In this document: piece by piece, positions 6,187 through 13,791 of the stretch | Position numbering within the stretch: the stretch's first letter is position 1 | Layout of the letters: every line of letters begins with the position of its first letter | Assembly (NCBI GenBank): GCA_002482505.1 | Contig: DLGD01000042.1 | Span: forward strand, 1 to 35,915 | Source of the DNA: Christensenella sp. UBA7703 | GTDB taxonomy: Bacteria > Bacillota > Clostridia > Christensenellales > CAG-138 | Reading direction: 5' to 3' | Length of the DNA stretch: 35,915 nt | Notes under the pieces: model-generated | The model's input: the letters and a program-made list of their open reading frames with translations, nothing else | What the model was told of the DNA's origin: nothing | Database searches by the model: none | Position numbers and translations under genes: made by a program

Positions 6187-8289
6187 TTACAGCCAGAGCC
6201 AGCCGAGAGCTTCGATACCGGAGCAGATGATTGCATCGTCCGGATGTTCTGGATGTCTGATATTGTGGATCAATCGTTTGATTTCATGGTACGGATACAT
6301 GCAGCTCTTCACGCCCGTTTCGCCAACGGGATTGATGTCGAAGAACATCTCCTTCACAAGATCGAAATCACGCTCGTTCAAATAAAGGATTTCGTCGAGG
6401 ATCGCATCCTTTTTCGCCGCATCCTGTTCCGCTTCATATCGCAGGGAAGCCAGCGCCATATCATAGATAATCGCGTTGCGCCGCTCCGCGTTGGAGAGCT
6501 TGTCAAAGTGGCAGAGCCATGGGCGCAGCCACGGATTACGATAGCAGCGATCCTGCAGATGCGCGATGCGCTCCATGAGGTGCGGATGGTTTTCCTTTGC
6601 CGCCATAATCGCGGGTATGTCCGCTTGTGTGATCTTGTTCTTCTGGAATGGGAATGGAGTCGTGTAGAACGGCATCTGACTTTCATGGATGGTGAGCATG
6701 TTCTGCATCACATAGAGAACTTCGTCTCCCAAGTCGCCGAAGTTCAGCGCGCAGGCACGCTGAAAGAACTCATTCTCCTCCATCTTGGAACCCCACCCGT
6801 AATTGCCGTGCGCAAACAGGTGCAGGAACAAGCCAAACCACTCAAACATAAATCCGTTGATTCCGTGAACGCCCATCTCCACGCTGCCCCGGTGCTGGCG
6901 GATATCTGTCTCGATCACTTGCTCGTTGGCTTCGTCTTCATAACGAATCATATTCGAGCGGAATGTTCGATAGAGCCGCCCCATCGTCGACGTGATGGAG
7001 TTGGATTCCGTGTCGCGCGCCCAGATACGCTCGGCTCCGAAAGCCTCAATCCACTTCGGAAACTCCGTCTCCGGAACATACAGGCCCGGCGCCCAGAACA
7101 GCATGATATCCTTCGGCATGGACGCCACGCATTCTTCTAAGAACGCGGGATCTTTCTCCAGCGGAGGCTGGCGGAACGCGCGAATACCCATGACGCAATT
7201 CGGGTTTTCCGCCCGCACCGCGCGATAGATTTCACTGAGCAGCCACATATTCGCCTTGTGTTTAGCTTCAACTGGGGTGTTGGTGGTCGCATGCCAGCGT
7301 TTCTTGCAATCGTCACATTCACAGTACCAGAAGCCTTCTTCGCTCTCTTCGAGCGTGAAGCCATCAAACCCCAACTTCGTGATCTGCACCATGGAGTCGA
7401 GGATATAGTCCACCGTGCCCGGATAAGACAGGCAAAGCGAATCAAAATCGTTGAGAAACTGCCCCGTTTTCGGCGGCTTTGTGCGCGCCTCCGGGTGCTT
7501 GATCGTATAAGCGCCGTTATAGGAATTGAGCCCGACATAGGCGAAAATCTTTACTTCCAGTTGATGCGCAAGCCGGATGAAGCGGTCCATGAACGGATCT
7601 TCGAGATTCGGATGGGTATAACGAACCGTAAGCCAGCGCCGGTTCTCCGCGTTCCAGATTTGGATGGGCACATTGCGAAATACGGTCTCGTCGTGATTTG
7701 GCAGGTCAAATGGCCAGTAGCCATACATCACAAGGTTAAACTGATTGATCTTGTTGTCCAGGCAGATGTTTAAATACTCCACCCACTCGTCATATCCCCA
7801 GAGCTGGCTGTCAAACCCAAGCCTGCCATAGCCCGCATACCAGGAGAATGTCTGGGCGATCGCCCGAACGGCAAGGGACGGATAATCGACGATTTCGCAC
7901 TGCGGCAGGCAGACGCCTTCCTCCGTGCTATGATAGAGCTGCTTTAAGCTGGTCAACGCGTTGATATACCCCGCGCGCTCGGCATAATACAGCATTATTT
8001 CGTTTTTCTGAATGGTCAGGGCATATCCCTGCTGACAGAATAGTTCTTCGTTCTCGGTTTCAAATTGATCCAGAGACGGAATGATATGCAGTGCAATTTC
8101 GTCCGGTTGGATCGCTTCGCCAAGCCGCATGTTTAAATTTTTGTAGTTCCAGTTTCGGAGAAGCGCGAGCTCCAGAAGAGTTTCGTCCTCCAAAGAACCC
8201 TGTTCCGGCATGAGGCATATTCCCTGAAAGCAGCGTGAATATGCTCCTGTTTCTTTAATCCATTTTGGTTCGGGCAATAGATTGATCAT
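6187..8289 (-). CDS. Glycoside hydrolase, GH20-like N-terminal domain; catalytic family unresolved
   Basis: This 700-residue protein has no signal peptide and is probably cytoplasmic. Residues about 1-140 resemble the non-catalytic domain that precedes TIM barrels in GH20, GH67 and GH84 enzymes: it opens MINLLPEPKWIK and later has a hydrophobic strand followed by AGYINALTSLKQLY. A strand reading IVDYPSLAVRAIAQTFSWYAG starts the barrel. FDGFTLEESEEGFWYCECDDC (about 342-362) places several Glu residues at a strand end beside a CxCxxC motif, the likely active-site region. I cannot choose between a GH20-like exo-hexosaminidase, an alpha-glucuronidase-like enzyme and a new family. ATG 8289 is chosen because it has GGGGG upstream and leaves the hairpin at 8310-8341 outside the gene; the frame stays open to 8352. 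It lies between the sugar-binding protein and the ATPase, so the importer probably brings in a glycoside that this enzyme splits. Confidence 0.7.
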   Translation of the reverse strand: MINLLPEPKWIKETGAYSRCFQGICLMPEQGSLEDETLLELALLRNWNYKNLNMRLGEAIQPDEIALHIIPSLDQFETENEELFCQQGYALTIQKNEIMLYYAERAGYINALTSLKQLYHSTEEGVCLPQCEIVDYPSLAVRAIAQTFSWYAGYGRLGFDSQLWGYDEWVEYLNICLDNKINQFNLVMYGYWPFDLPNHDETVFRNVPIQIWNAENRRWLTVRYTHPNLEDPFMDRFIRLAHQLEVKIFAYVGLNSYNGAYTIKHPEARTKPPKTGQFLNDFDSLCLSYPGTVDYILDSMVQITKLGFDGFTLEESEEGFWYCECDDCKKRWHATTNTPVEAKHKANMWLLSEIYRAVRAENPNCVMGIRAFRQPPLEKDPAFLEECVASMPKDIMLFWAPGLYVPETEFPKWIEAFGAERIWARDTESNSITSTMGRLYRTFRSNMIRYEDEANEQVIETDIRQHRGSVEMGVHGINGFMFEWFGLFLHLFAHGNYGWGSKMEENEFFQRACALNFGDLGDEVLYVMQNMLTIHESQMPFYTTPFPFQKNKITQADIPAIMAAKENHPHLMERIAHLQDRCYRNPWLRPWLCHFDKLSNAERRNAIIYDMALASLRYEAEQDAAKKDAILDEILYLNERDFDLVKEMFFDINPVGETGVKSCMYPYHEIKRLIHNIRHPEHPDDAIICSGIEALGWLWL

Positions 8290-8309
8290 AATAGACCCCC
8301 GCATTTTTC

Positions 8310-8341
8310 TGCCGACGGGGAACCGCAATTCCCCGTCGGCA
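8310..8341. other. Strong hairpin after the sugar-binding-protein gene
   Basis: A 13-bp perfect stem (GCCGACGGGGAA at 8311-8322 with TTCCCCGTCGGC at 8329-8340, plus a flanking T-A pair) has a 6-nt loop. It lies 28 bp after the stop of the solute-binding-protein gene. No T-run follows on the minus strand, so it fits the 3'-stabilising or partial-termination hairpins that keep binding-protein mRNA in excess. Confidence 0.7.
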
Positions 8342-8368
8342 AACTGTTTCAATCAGATTGTGTTTCGC

Positions 8369-9460
8369 TTAGCCGAGCCAGCTCCAGGATTTCCAATCGT
8401 AAGATCCGATGTTGTCCTTGGTGATCGCTTCCGGCGCGGGCAGATCATATTTCGGGGTGAGGGTTTCGCCGTTTGCCAGCACGCGATAGATCGCGTCCGT
8501 TGCCTGGTAGCCCAGGACGACCGGATCCTGCAGAACTTCGCCAAGCCAGTTCTCGTTGCCTTCGGACAGCCAGGTCAAAACGTCGATGTCGCCTGCGATG
8601 CCGATGAACTTGATCTCGGTTCTTCCCTGCTGGATTGCCGCATTGTATGCGCCAACCACTTCCGCATCGTTGTGTCCTGCGACCACGTCGATGACCGGCT
8701 CGCGCTGGAGGATGTTCTCCATCAGCGTCTGGGCGGAGTCACGGTTGTGACCGTTGGTGTCGCCTTCTTCAATGATTGTCGCGTTGGGGAACGCAGCAAG
8801 AACGGTTTCTTTGAATCCTGTGAAACGATCTGCAGACACCTGTCCGGAGGTGGGCACGGTGATGAACAGGCAGACGGGGTTGTCTTTGTTGAGGGTCTTG
8901 AGGTATTCCACCGCAACTTCGCCGGCTTTGACGCCCAGGGCCTTCATGTCATGACCGACAAAGGTCGACCAGACGATGTCATCGTCCGACGTGGTTTCCT
9001 GCGCATAGTCGCCGATGATGAACGGGATTCCCTGCGCGACATACTGCTTCATCGTGGGGATTGCAGAGGAAGCATCCGCCGGGAAGAGGATGATGCCATT
9101 GGCGCCTGCCGCGACCATGTTCTCCACGTTGTTGAGCATGGTGGCAACGTCCGAATGAGAATCTTCAAACGTAAAGGTGATGTTTACGCCGTTCTTCTCG
9201 CCGTTTTCGGCCATCCACTGGTTGCATCCATCGATGACGCCCTGATACCAAGTATACGCGGTCAATTCCATAATGGATACACCAACTTTGAAGTTTTTCA
9301 CTTCCGCTGTTGTATCGGCTGCGGGCGCTTCCGCTGCATCAGCAGGGGCGGTCGTTGCGTCCGCTGGCGCAGCGTCGGTCTGCGTCGCCGCGGGGGTTGC
9401 ACATGCTGCCAGTGCAAAAACCATCATGAGAGACAAAATCCACGTGATAAGTTTCTTCAT
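8369..9460 (-). CDS. ABC sugar-binding lipoprotein (RbsB-type, periplasmic-binding-protein class I fold)
   Basis: This 363-residue lipoprotein has the signal MKKLITWILSLMMVFALAAC, with Cys20 as the lipidated residue. An Ala/Thr/Pro-rich linker (about 21-52) follows, then the binding domain (about 55-363). Recognisable segments include FKVGVSIMELTAYTWYQGVIDG, ANGIILFPADASSAIPT and VVAGHNDAEVVGAYNAAIQ, as in ribose/galactose/xylose binding proteins. It would deliver a sugar to the permease and ATPase encoded downstream. ATG 9460 is chosen over the in-frame GTG/ATG-like codons upstream because GGAGG lies 5 nt before it. It follows the rhodopsin-transducer-like gene after about 200 bp, which contain a small inverted repeat (GTACCGA/TCGGTAC, 9493-9511). 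The ligand is unknown. Confidence 0.93.
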   Translation of the reverse strand: MKKLITWILSLMMVFALAACATPAATQTDAAPADATTAPADAAEAPAADTTAEVKNFKVGVSIMELTAYTWYQGVIDGCNQWMAENGEKNGVNITFTFEDSHSDVATMLNNVENMVAAGANGIILFPADASSAIPTMKQYVAQGIPFIIGDYAQETTSDDDIVWSTFVGHDMKALGVKAGEVAVEYLKTLNKDNPVCLFITVPTSGQVSADRFTGFKETVLAAFPNATIIEEGDTNGHNRDSAQTLMENILQREPVIDVVAGHNDAEVVGAYNAAIQQGRTEIKFIGIAGDIDVLTWLSEGNENWLGEVLQDPVVLGYQATDAIYRVLANGETLTPKYDLPAPEAITKDNIGSYDWKSWSWLG

Positions 9461-9662
9461 AATTTCCTCCAAGTCTGATTTTTTTATGGTAAGTACCGAT
9501 GAATTCGGTACAATATCATCTGGATAAGAATCGTTCGATAACCCCTTGCGCAGGAACGGTGAAAAATATTGATTCGTAATGAAATTTGTTATGTCATTGA
9601 TTGGCTGGATGGTAACGGTTCGTTGTCTCGGAATGAAATACTGCTCTTTGGTGCTATGTCGC

Positions 9663-10034
9663 TTATTCGCTGAATCCTTGATTGATATAGAAATGCATTG
9701 GCTGGTCGGTCGTATCCAGCCTTCCGTACTGCATCACCACGGCGACGCTGCAATCCCACTTCATCGCGTATTGCTCTTCCGGCTGAATCATGTATCCGCA
9801 CATATCCGCAAGATTGTTGGTGCGGATGCAGCGCACGCGGCGCGGCTCAACACGAACGACGATATCGCTGTAGGGCTCCCGATCCGTATAGTAGATGCTC
9901 AGTTTGCAAATCGCAGGCTCATCCGAAGGATTTAGAATGATGATTGATTCGTGTCCCTTGACCGGGAATTTGCCGGGCAGTGGCATCTCGCCATCCGGGA
10001 AGACCCATATTTTTTTTCCGACTTGTTCAGACAT
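9663..10034 (-). CDS. Sensory-rhodopsin-transducer-like protein (ASRT family)
   Basis: The 123-residue soluble protein matches the Anabaena sensory rhodopsin transducer family along its length. It has an opening GKKIWVFPDG, GHESIIILNPSDEPAICKLSIYY, then DREPY and the basic stretch VEPRRVRCIRTNNL, and near the end VAVVMQYGRLDT. The family forms a small beta-sandwich that assembles into tetramers. Outside cyanobacteria it occurs without any rhodopsin, often next to carbohydrate genes, where ligand binding has been suggested. Here it is the first gene of the sugar-transport operon, downstream of a good promoter. No rhodopsin gene is in the window. AAGGA lies about 10 nt before the ATG at 10034. 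A role as a sugar-sensing or carbohydrate-binding accessory is inference. Confidence 0.82.
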   Translation of the reverse strand: MSEQVGKKIWVFPDGEMPLPGKFPVKGHESIIILNPSDEPAICKLSIYYTDREPYSDIVVRVEPRRVRCIRTNNLADMCGYMIQPEEQYAMKWDCSVAVVMQYGRLDTTDQPMHFYINQGFSE

Positions 10035-10097
10035 GCATATGTTATCCTTTTATTCACCATTTGCATCTGAACAATTTCAAGTCGTTCAGACAAATGA

Positions 10098-10127
10098 ATT
10101 GTATATTAGCTTTTCAGTGTTTGTCAA
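10098..10127 (-). promoter_or_regulatory. Promoter of the sugar-transport operon
   Basis: On the minus strand, TTGACA (complement of 10122-10127) and TACAAT (complement of 10098-10103) are 18 bp apart, about 65 bp upstream of the rhodopsin-transducer-like gene. The -35 box is perfect and is embedded in an inverted repeat. Confidence 0.65.
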
Positions 10128-10132
10128 CAAAC
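10119..10132. promoter_or_regulatory. Inverted repeat covering the -35 box
   Basis: GTTTGT (10119-10124), CA, ACAAAC (10127-10132) is a 6-2-6 inverted repeat centred on the -35 box of the minus-strand promoter. A protein bound here would block that promoter. It differs from the AATCGTTTCACTT motif nearby, so it may serve another regulator or be coincidental. Confidence 0.4.
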
Positions 10133-10157
10133 GCATTGAACTTTACATGAAAATTTA

Positions 10158-10173
10158 TTTAATCGTTTCACTT
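10158..10173 (+). promoter_or_regulatory. Candidate operator, site 2 of a shared motif
   Basis: TTTAATCGTTTCACTT differs by one base from 2149-2164. It touches the -35 box of the regulator's own promoter (10172-10177) and lies about 30 bp behind the divergent operon promoter. This suits autoregulation combined with control of the operon by the LacI-type fusion protein. Confidence 0.5.
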
Positions 10174-10199
10174 TACAATTAGGGCACAGCTGTTATAAT
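10172..10199 (+). promoter_or_regulatory. Promoter of the LacI-SBP fusion gene
   Basis: TTTACA (10172-10177) and a perfect TATAAT (10194-10199) are 16 bp apart, about 50 bp before the ATG at 10253. Confidence 0.7.
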
Positions 10200-10252
10200 A
10201 GTAATCGAATTGTATTTCACTGGTAAATCGATCGATCAACGAAGAGGTGTTT

Positions 10253-12520
10253 ATGTCGACCATTAAGGATGTTGCTTCCCACGCAGGCGTCTCGATTGCT
10301 ACCGTTTCGAACTATATGAATCACACCAAACCGGTCAGCAAAGCGGTTTCCGCCCGCATTAAGGCAGCGATTGAAGAACTGCAGTATTCCCAGAATTTGA
10401 CCGCAAAAAACCTGAAGAGCAACACCTATAATGACATCGGCATCATATTGCCCAACTTTAACGACCCGTATTATGTTCAGATTTTTCAGGGGATTGAATA
10501 CGCGTTTCAAAACAGCTCTTACTATTTAAACCTTACGTTTTCTTATGATATACCGGAGATTGAACAGCAGATTGTACAGAACATGCTCCGAAAACAGGTT
10601 TGCGGGCTTATTCTCGTCTCCTGCCAGCCAAACGGCTGGAAGTTTTACTATGAAAACTTTAACAAGCAAAACCGCCCGATCGTTTTAATCGATCGATTGA
10701 TCAACAGTCTCGATGCAAACTTTGTCTCGTTTGACAACCGCGCAAGCATCCGCGAAATGACGCAGGTTCTGTTAAACTCCGATTATAAGAAAATCTATCT
10801 GATGTCCGGGCCACTGCGCTATACCAGTGAATCGGAGTGTGTCAAGGGATTTACGGAAGCGTATGAGAACGCAAACCGCACGCCGCACACGGATGCTATC
10901 ATCCAGACCGACTTAAACAAAGAAGATGCGTTTCGCAAGATTACCGGCCTGCTCAAAAAAGATATTCCCGATATCGTGATGACCACGTCCGAAACCATCG
11001 CAAACGGTGTGATCGAGGGGCTGCATATCCTTGGTTACTCCACCCAGAATATCCCCGTCGTTACCTTGGGCGAGGAGCATTGGAACAAGTATACGCGTTC
11101 GTTTGCGAATTTTTCGACCGCGCGCCCGGCCATGAAGCTCGGCGCAAAGGCCGCAAATTTACTGGTAGAAAAACTCCAGTCGCCGCAGCTTCAGGAAAGC
11201 GATCAGATTATCCTCAACTCCAATGGCACGCACGACGCTTCCATGATTCTATCCGCGCTGAAGACTTCGCCGCTCGCGCAGCCGAGCGTCACCACCGTCG
11301 GCAAAAAGAACAGCATCCGAATCCTGATGCTCGATACCCCGTTGGTGCATTCCTTTCATGGTTTGCTTCGAAATTTTGAAACGCAGACCGGCATTCGCGT
11401 GGATATTACGATTTTGCAGCATCATCGACTCTATGATGCCATCGTGGAAAGCAGCCTCAGCGACAAAGAGGAAAACCGTTACGACGTCTATATGTATGAT
11501 ATCCCGTGGTTGGGTATGCTGGCAAACCAAGGAATATTGGCCGATATCTCCAGCTTTATGCATACGATTGATGTATCGAAATTCTTACCCGGCAGTCTGG
11601 AATATTTTTCCAAGTTTCAAGATAAGTATTTCGGGCTTCCGTTCATGTATGCGCCGCAAATCCTCTATTATCGAAAGGATTTATTCGACAACCCCGCTTT
11701 GAGAAATCAATTTGAGAAACAGTTCGGCTCCCAGCTTCGTCCGCCCGTTAGCCTGAGAGAATATAATGCAATGGCTGAGTTTTTCACGAGCAAAACGAGC
11801 GCCATCCCATACGGCGTATCGATTCCCGCCGCATATGACGAATGCCTTGCGCCGGAACTATATATGCGCCTGCGTTCCTACGGCAGCGAGATCATCGACA
11901 GCAACGGAAATGTCGTCTTTGATAATCCAAAGACGCTCAAAGCCTACATCAACTTCATGCAGATTCTGCGTTTTGCCAAGCCGGATTACCTCAACGCGAA
12001 CGATGTCAGCATTGTCGATAGTTTCCTCAGCGGAGAAACAGCAATGCTCATCTCCTACCCATCGTTTTTAACCGACATCAACGACCTGCGCAAAAGCAGC
12101 ATGATCGGGTCAATCGGATACAGCCACATCCCGGGAAACAGCCCGCTGCTCGGCGGATGGAGCCTCGGCGTTGCGGAACGCTCCACAAACAAAGACAGCG
12201 CGATGGCCTTCATCCGCTGGACCTGCAATGAGCAGATGGACAACTACTTTGCGCTGCTGGGCGGACAATCGGCAATCACCCGCACGTATACCAATGATGA
12301 GCTGGTCAAGTTTTACCCCTGGCTTCCACTCTATCGATCGGTCTATAGCTATACAAAGCCCATGCTCCCGCCGATTATCCGCAACGGGCAGGTGATGTCC
12401 CCCAACGCCATCGACGCCATCATCTGCAAATGGGCCTATCAATTGATCAATGGCAACGCCGCGATTGAAGAGGTCATCCCTTCCACTCAAAAAGAGCTGG
12501 AGCGCTTCATGAATCAATAA
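10253..12520 (+). CDS. LacI-family regulator fused to an ABC-type solute-binding domain
   Basis: The protein has 755 residues, more than twice a normal LacI repressor. Residues 1-55 are a LacI helix-turn-helix (MSTIKDVASHAGVSIATVSN) with hinge. Residues about 60-335 are the usual periplasmic-binding-like sensor (DIGIILPNFNDPYYVQIFQG at 61-80). A short linker (336-352) leads to about 400 residues (353-755) that resemble family-1 extracellular sugar-binding proteins: NSIRILMLDTPLVHSF, a YDVYMYDIPWLGMLANQG-like segment, FGLPFMYAPQILYYRKDLFDNP, and GGWSLGV with a C-terminal helical lobe. There is no signal peptide, so this second binding domain is cytoplasmic. One protein therefore carries two sugar-sensing folds. 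ATG 10253 has AGAGG 5 nt upstream; an upstream in-frame GTG at 10247 is less likely. It diverges from the sugar-transport operon and probably controls it and itself. Confidence 0.9.
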   Translation: MSTIKDVASHAGVSIATVSNYMNHTKPVSKAVSARIKAAIEELQYSQNLTAKNLKSNTYNDIGIILPNFNDPYYVQIFQGIEYAFQNSSYYLNLTFSYDIPEIEQQIVQNMLRKQVCGLILVSCQPNGWKFYYENFNKQNRPIVLIDRLINSLDANFVSFDNRASIREMTQVLLNSDYKKIYLMSGPLRYTSESECVKGFTEAYENANRTPHTDAIIQTDLNKEDAFRKITGLLKKDIPDIVMTTSETIANGVIEGLHILGYSTQNIPVVTLGEEHWNKYTRSFANFSTARPAMKLGAKAANLLVEKLQSPQLQESDQIILNSNGTHDASMILSALKTSPLAQPSVTTVGKKNSIRILMLDTPLVHSFHGLLRNFETQTGIRVDITILQHHRLYDAIVESSLSDKEENRYDVYMYDIPWLGMLANQGILADISSFMHTIDVSKFLPGSLEYFSKFQDKYFGLPFMYAPQILYYRKDLFDNPALRNQFEKQFGSQLRPPVSLREYNAMAEFFTSKTSAIPYGVSIPAAYDECLAPELYMRLRSYGSEIIDSNGNVVFDNPKTLKAYINFMQILRFAKPDYLNANDVSIVDSFLSGETAMLISYPSFLTDINDLRKSSMIGSIGYSHIPGNSPLLGGWSLGVAERSTNKDSAMAFIRWTCNEQMDNYFALLGGQSAITRTYTNDELVKFYPWLPLYRSVYSYTKPMLPPIIRNGQVMSPNAIDAIICKWAYQLINGNAAIEEVIPSTQKELERFMNQ

Positions 12521-12554
12521 AACGCGCATTCGGACTGCCGGATCATACATCCTC

Positions 12555-12617
12555 AAGCAAGAAACACTTCACACGAAGGGGATTTCTCCCGATCGTATGA
12601 AGCGTTTTTTCTTGCTT
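12555..12617. terminator. Long bidirectional terminator hairpin
   Basis: AAGCAAGAAACACTTCACACGA (start 12555) pairs imperfectly with the segment ending in TTTCTTGCTT at 12617, and an inner GGGGA/TCTCCC element caps it. A run of six T lies within the descending arm. It separates the convergent fusion-regulator and rhaM genes. Confidence 0.65.
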
Positions 12618-12668
12618 TGGATCACCAAACACCGCAATTGGCGAAACAACGCGCCTTCGTTTGTTCCG

Positions 12669-12983
12669 TTACTCGCAGTAGAATATCTCCTGCATTTCAT
12701 CATAATACACGCCCTCTTCATGATAGAGAAAACAGGGGCGCGTATGCTTCCACCATTCCTGTGTTGTCGGGTCCGCCGCCATGCGCGCCATATCCGCCTC
12801 AAAATCATCGCCGGCATATTCATAATAGGTATAGAGTTCCGTTCCGCGAATGGAGATGGAATAATTCCGAATGTTGCATTCTTTGATCATCTGCAATACT
12901 TCCGGCCAGGCATGCGCATGCAGGTGAACATACTCGTCCACTTTCTCCGGCTTGAGATAGGAATGCTGGATAAACCGTTTCAT
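12669..12983 (-). CDS. rhaM: L-rhamnose mutarotase
   Basis: The 104-residue protein has the length and motifs of RhaM, which interconverts the alpha and beta anomers of L-rhamnose before isomerisation. Visible matches are the active-site region EYVHLHAHAWPEV (about 17-29), RNYSISI (about 39-45), TQEWW (about 73-77) and the C-terminal EIFY. The ATG at 12983 has AAGGAG 11 nt upstream and gives the usual family length; the longer frame to 13031 has no such site. It appears to be transcribed alone, with a shared-motif site 75 bp upstream and a terminator downstream. With rhaB at the left edge it indicates rhamnose use. No rhamnose isomerase or aldolase gene is in the window. Confidence 0.92.
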   Translation of the reverse strand: MKRFIQHSYLKPEKVDEYVHLHAHAWPEVLQMIKECNIRNYSISIRGTELYTYYEYAGDDFEADMARMAADPTTQEWWKHTRPCFLYHEEGVYYDEMQEIFYCE

Positions 12984-13057
12984 CCGTTCTTCGCTCCTTT
13001 TCAACAATCGCACTGCCGCGGATAGAATCACAAAATTTTTTCTTCAGTTTATCATGA

Positions 13058-13070
13058 AAGCGAAACGATT
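13058..13070 (-). promoter_or_regulatory. Candidate operator, site 3 of a shared motif
   Basis: Read on the minus strand, AATCGTTTCGCTT differs by one base from the core at 10161-10173. It is about 75 bp upstream of the rhaM start, in rhaM's control region. It links rhaM to the same putative regulon as the sugar-transport operon. Confidence 0.45.
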
Positions 13071-13128
13071 GGTATCCAAAAGAGAGTGAGCGTTCACCAA
13101 TCAAGCGATCCTGCTGTGGCTTGATAGG

Positions 13129-13182
13129 AAAAAAGCGGCTGTCCGTTTCGCGATTCAAAAGAATCGCTTTTTGAACAGCCGC
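13129..13182 (-). terminator. Terminator of the ohr gene
   Basis: GCGGCTGT (13135-13142) pairs with ACAGCCGC (13175-13182), with an inner stem GCGATTC/GAATCGC. On the minus strand it is followed by a run of six T (complement of 13129-13134). It lies 21 bp after the ohr stop. Confidence 0.85.
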
Positions 13183-13202
13183 CTGTCTGTAATCGTTGGT
13201 TT

Positions 13203-13625
13203 TTATCTGGGACGTCCCGCCAGCGTGACCTTGATGTTGCCGCGCGTCGCGTGGGAATACGGGCATACCTGATGCGCTTCCTGCGTGAGGCTATCGGCCA
13301 GTGCGGCATCGTCGGTATCGATGATGGCGACAAGATCGACCTCCAGTTGGAAGTTTCCGGCTTCATTGCGGCCGATGCTCACGGTAGCCTGTACATCCGG
13401 CGCAGGGAGTTTCAGCCTGCGCACACGAATCACATGCTGCAACGCGCTGCCAAAGCAGGCAGCGTAACCCGCCGCGAAAAGCTGCTCCGGATTGGCGCCT
13501 TCCAATTTTTTCCCGCCCAGGCCGGCAGGCAGAGCCATTTCGAAATCGATCGGGCTATCCTCTACACGGACGTGACCGTCTCGCCCGCCTGTTGCATATG
13601 CAGTTGCTTTATAGTCAATGTTCAT
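13203..13625 (-). CDS. ohr: Organic hydroperoxide resistance protein (Ohr/OsmC family)
   Basis: This 140-residue thiol peroxidase reduces organic and lipid hydroperoxides in the cytoplasm. Both catalytic cysteines are present: YAACFGSALQH (about residues 50-60) and VCPYSHATRGNIKVTL near the C-terminus (about 119-134). The family also has the conserved GGRDGHV and NPEQLFAAGYAACF segments seen here. ATG 13625 has AAAGGGGT 6 nt upstream and gives the standard family length; an open frame back to 13694 has no ribosome site. It lies downstream of the aldehyde dehydrogenase in the same direction, with a -10-like TATAAT in the gap, so it probably has its own promoter. No OhrR gene is next to it. Confidence 0.95.
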   Translation of the reverse strand: MNIDYKATAYATGGRDGHVRVEDSPIDFEMALPAGLGGKKLEGANPEQLFAAGYAACFGSALQHVIRVRRLKLPAPDVQATVSIGRNEAGNFQLEVDLVAIIDTDDAALADSLTQEAHQVCPYSHATRGNIKVTLAGRPR

Positions 13626-13653
13626 AAGGCACCCCTTTCTAAACTGTAATTTG

Positions 13654-13659
13654 ATTATA
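13654..13659 (-). promoter_or_regulatory. Possible -10 box of the ohr promoter
   Basis: A perfect TATAAT on the minus strand lies about 30 bp before the ohr start. No good -35 box is seen at the usual distance, so activity is uncertain. Confidence 0.35.
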
Positions 13660-13791
13660 CCGTTAAAAATCAATCCTGTGTATGACTTACTCACATTTCC
13701 CGTATGTAGCTGCCGTTTTTTTCCTCTACCGGCTTCCCGGCGTCATATAATTGACCGCTTTTATGGAAACCGGATCAAGCATCGGGGGACA

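Noticed and set aside
6145..7140. A 331-codon plus-strand open frame opposite the glycoside hydrolase gene
   Set aside because: It runs antisense within an operon and has no ribosome site or family resemblance.
8282..9478. A 398-codon plus-strand open frame opposite the sugar-binding lipoprotein gene
   Set aside because: It mirrors a clear lipoprotein gene and has no recognisable domain.
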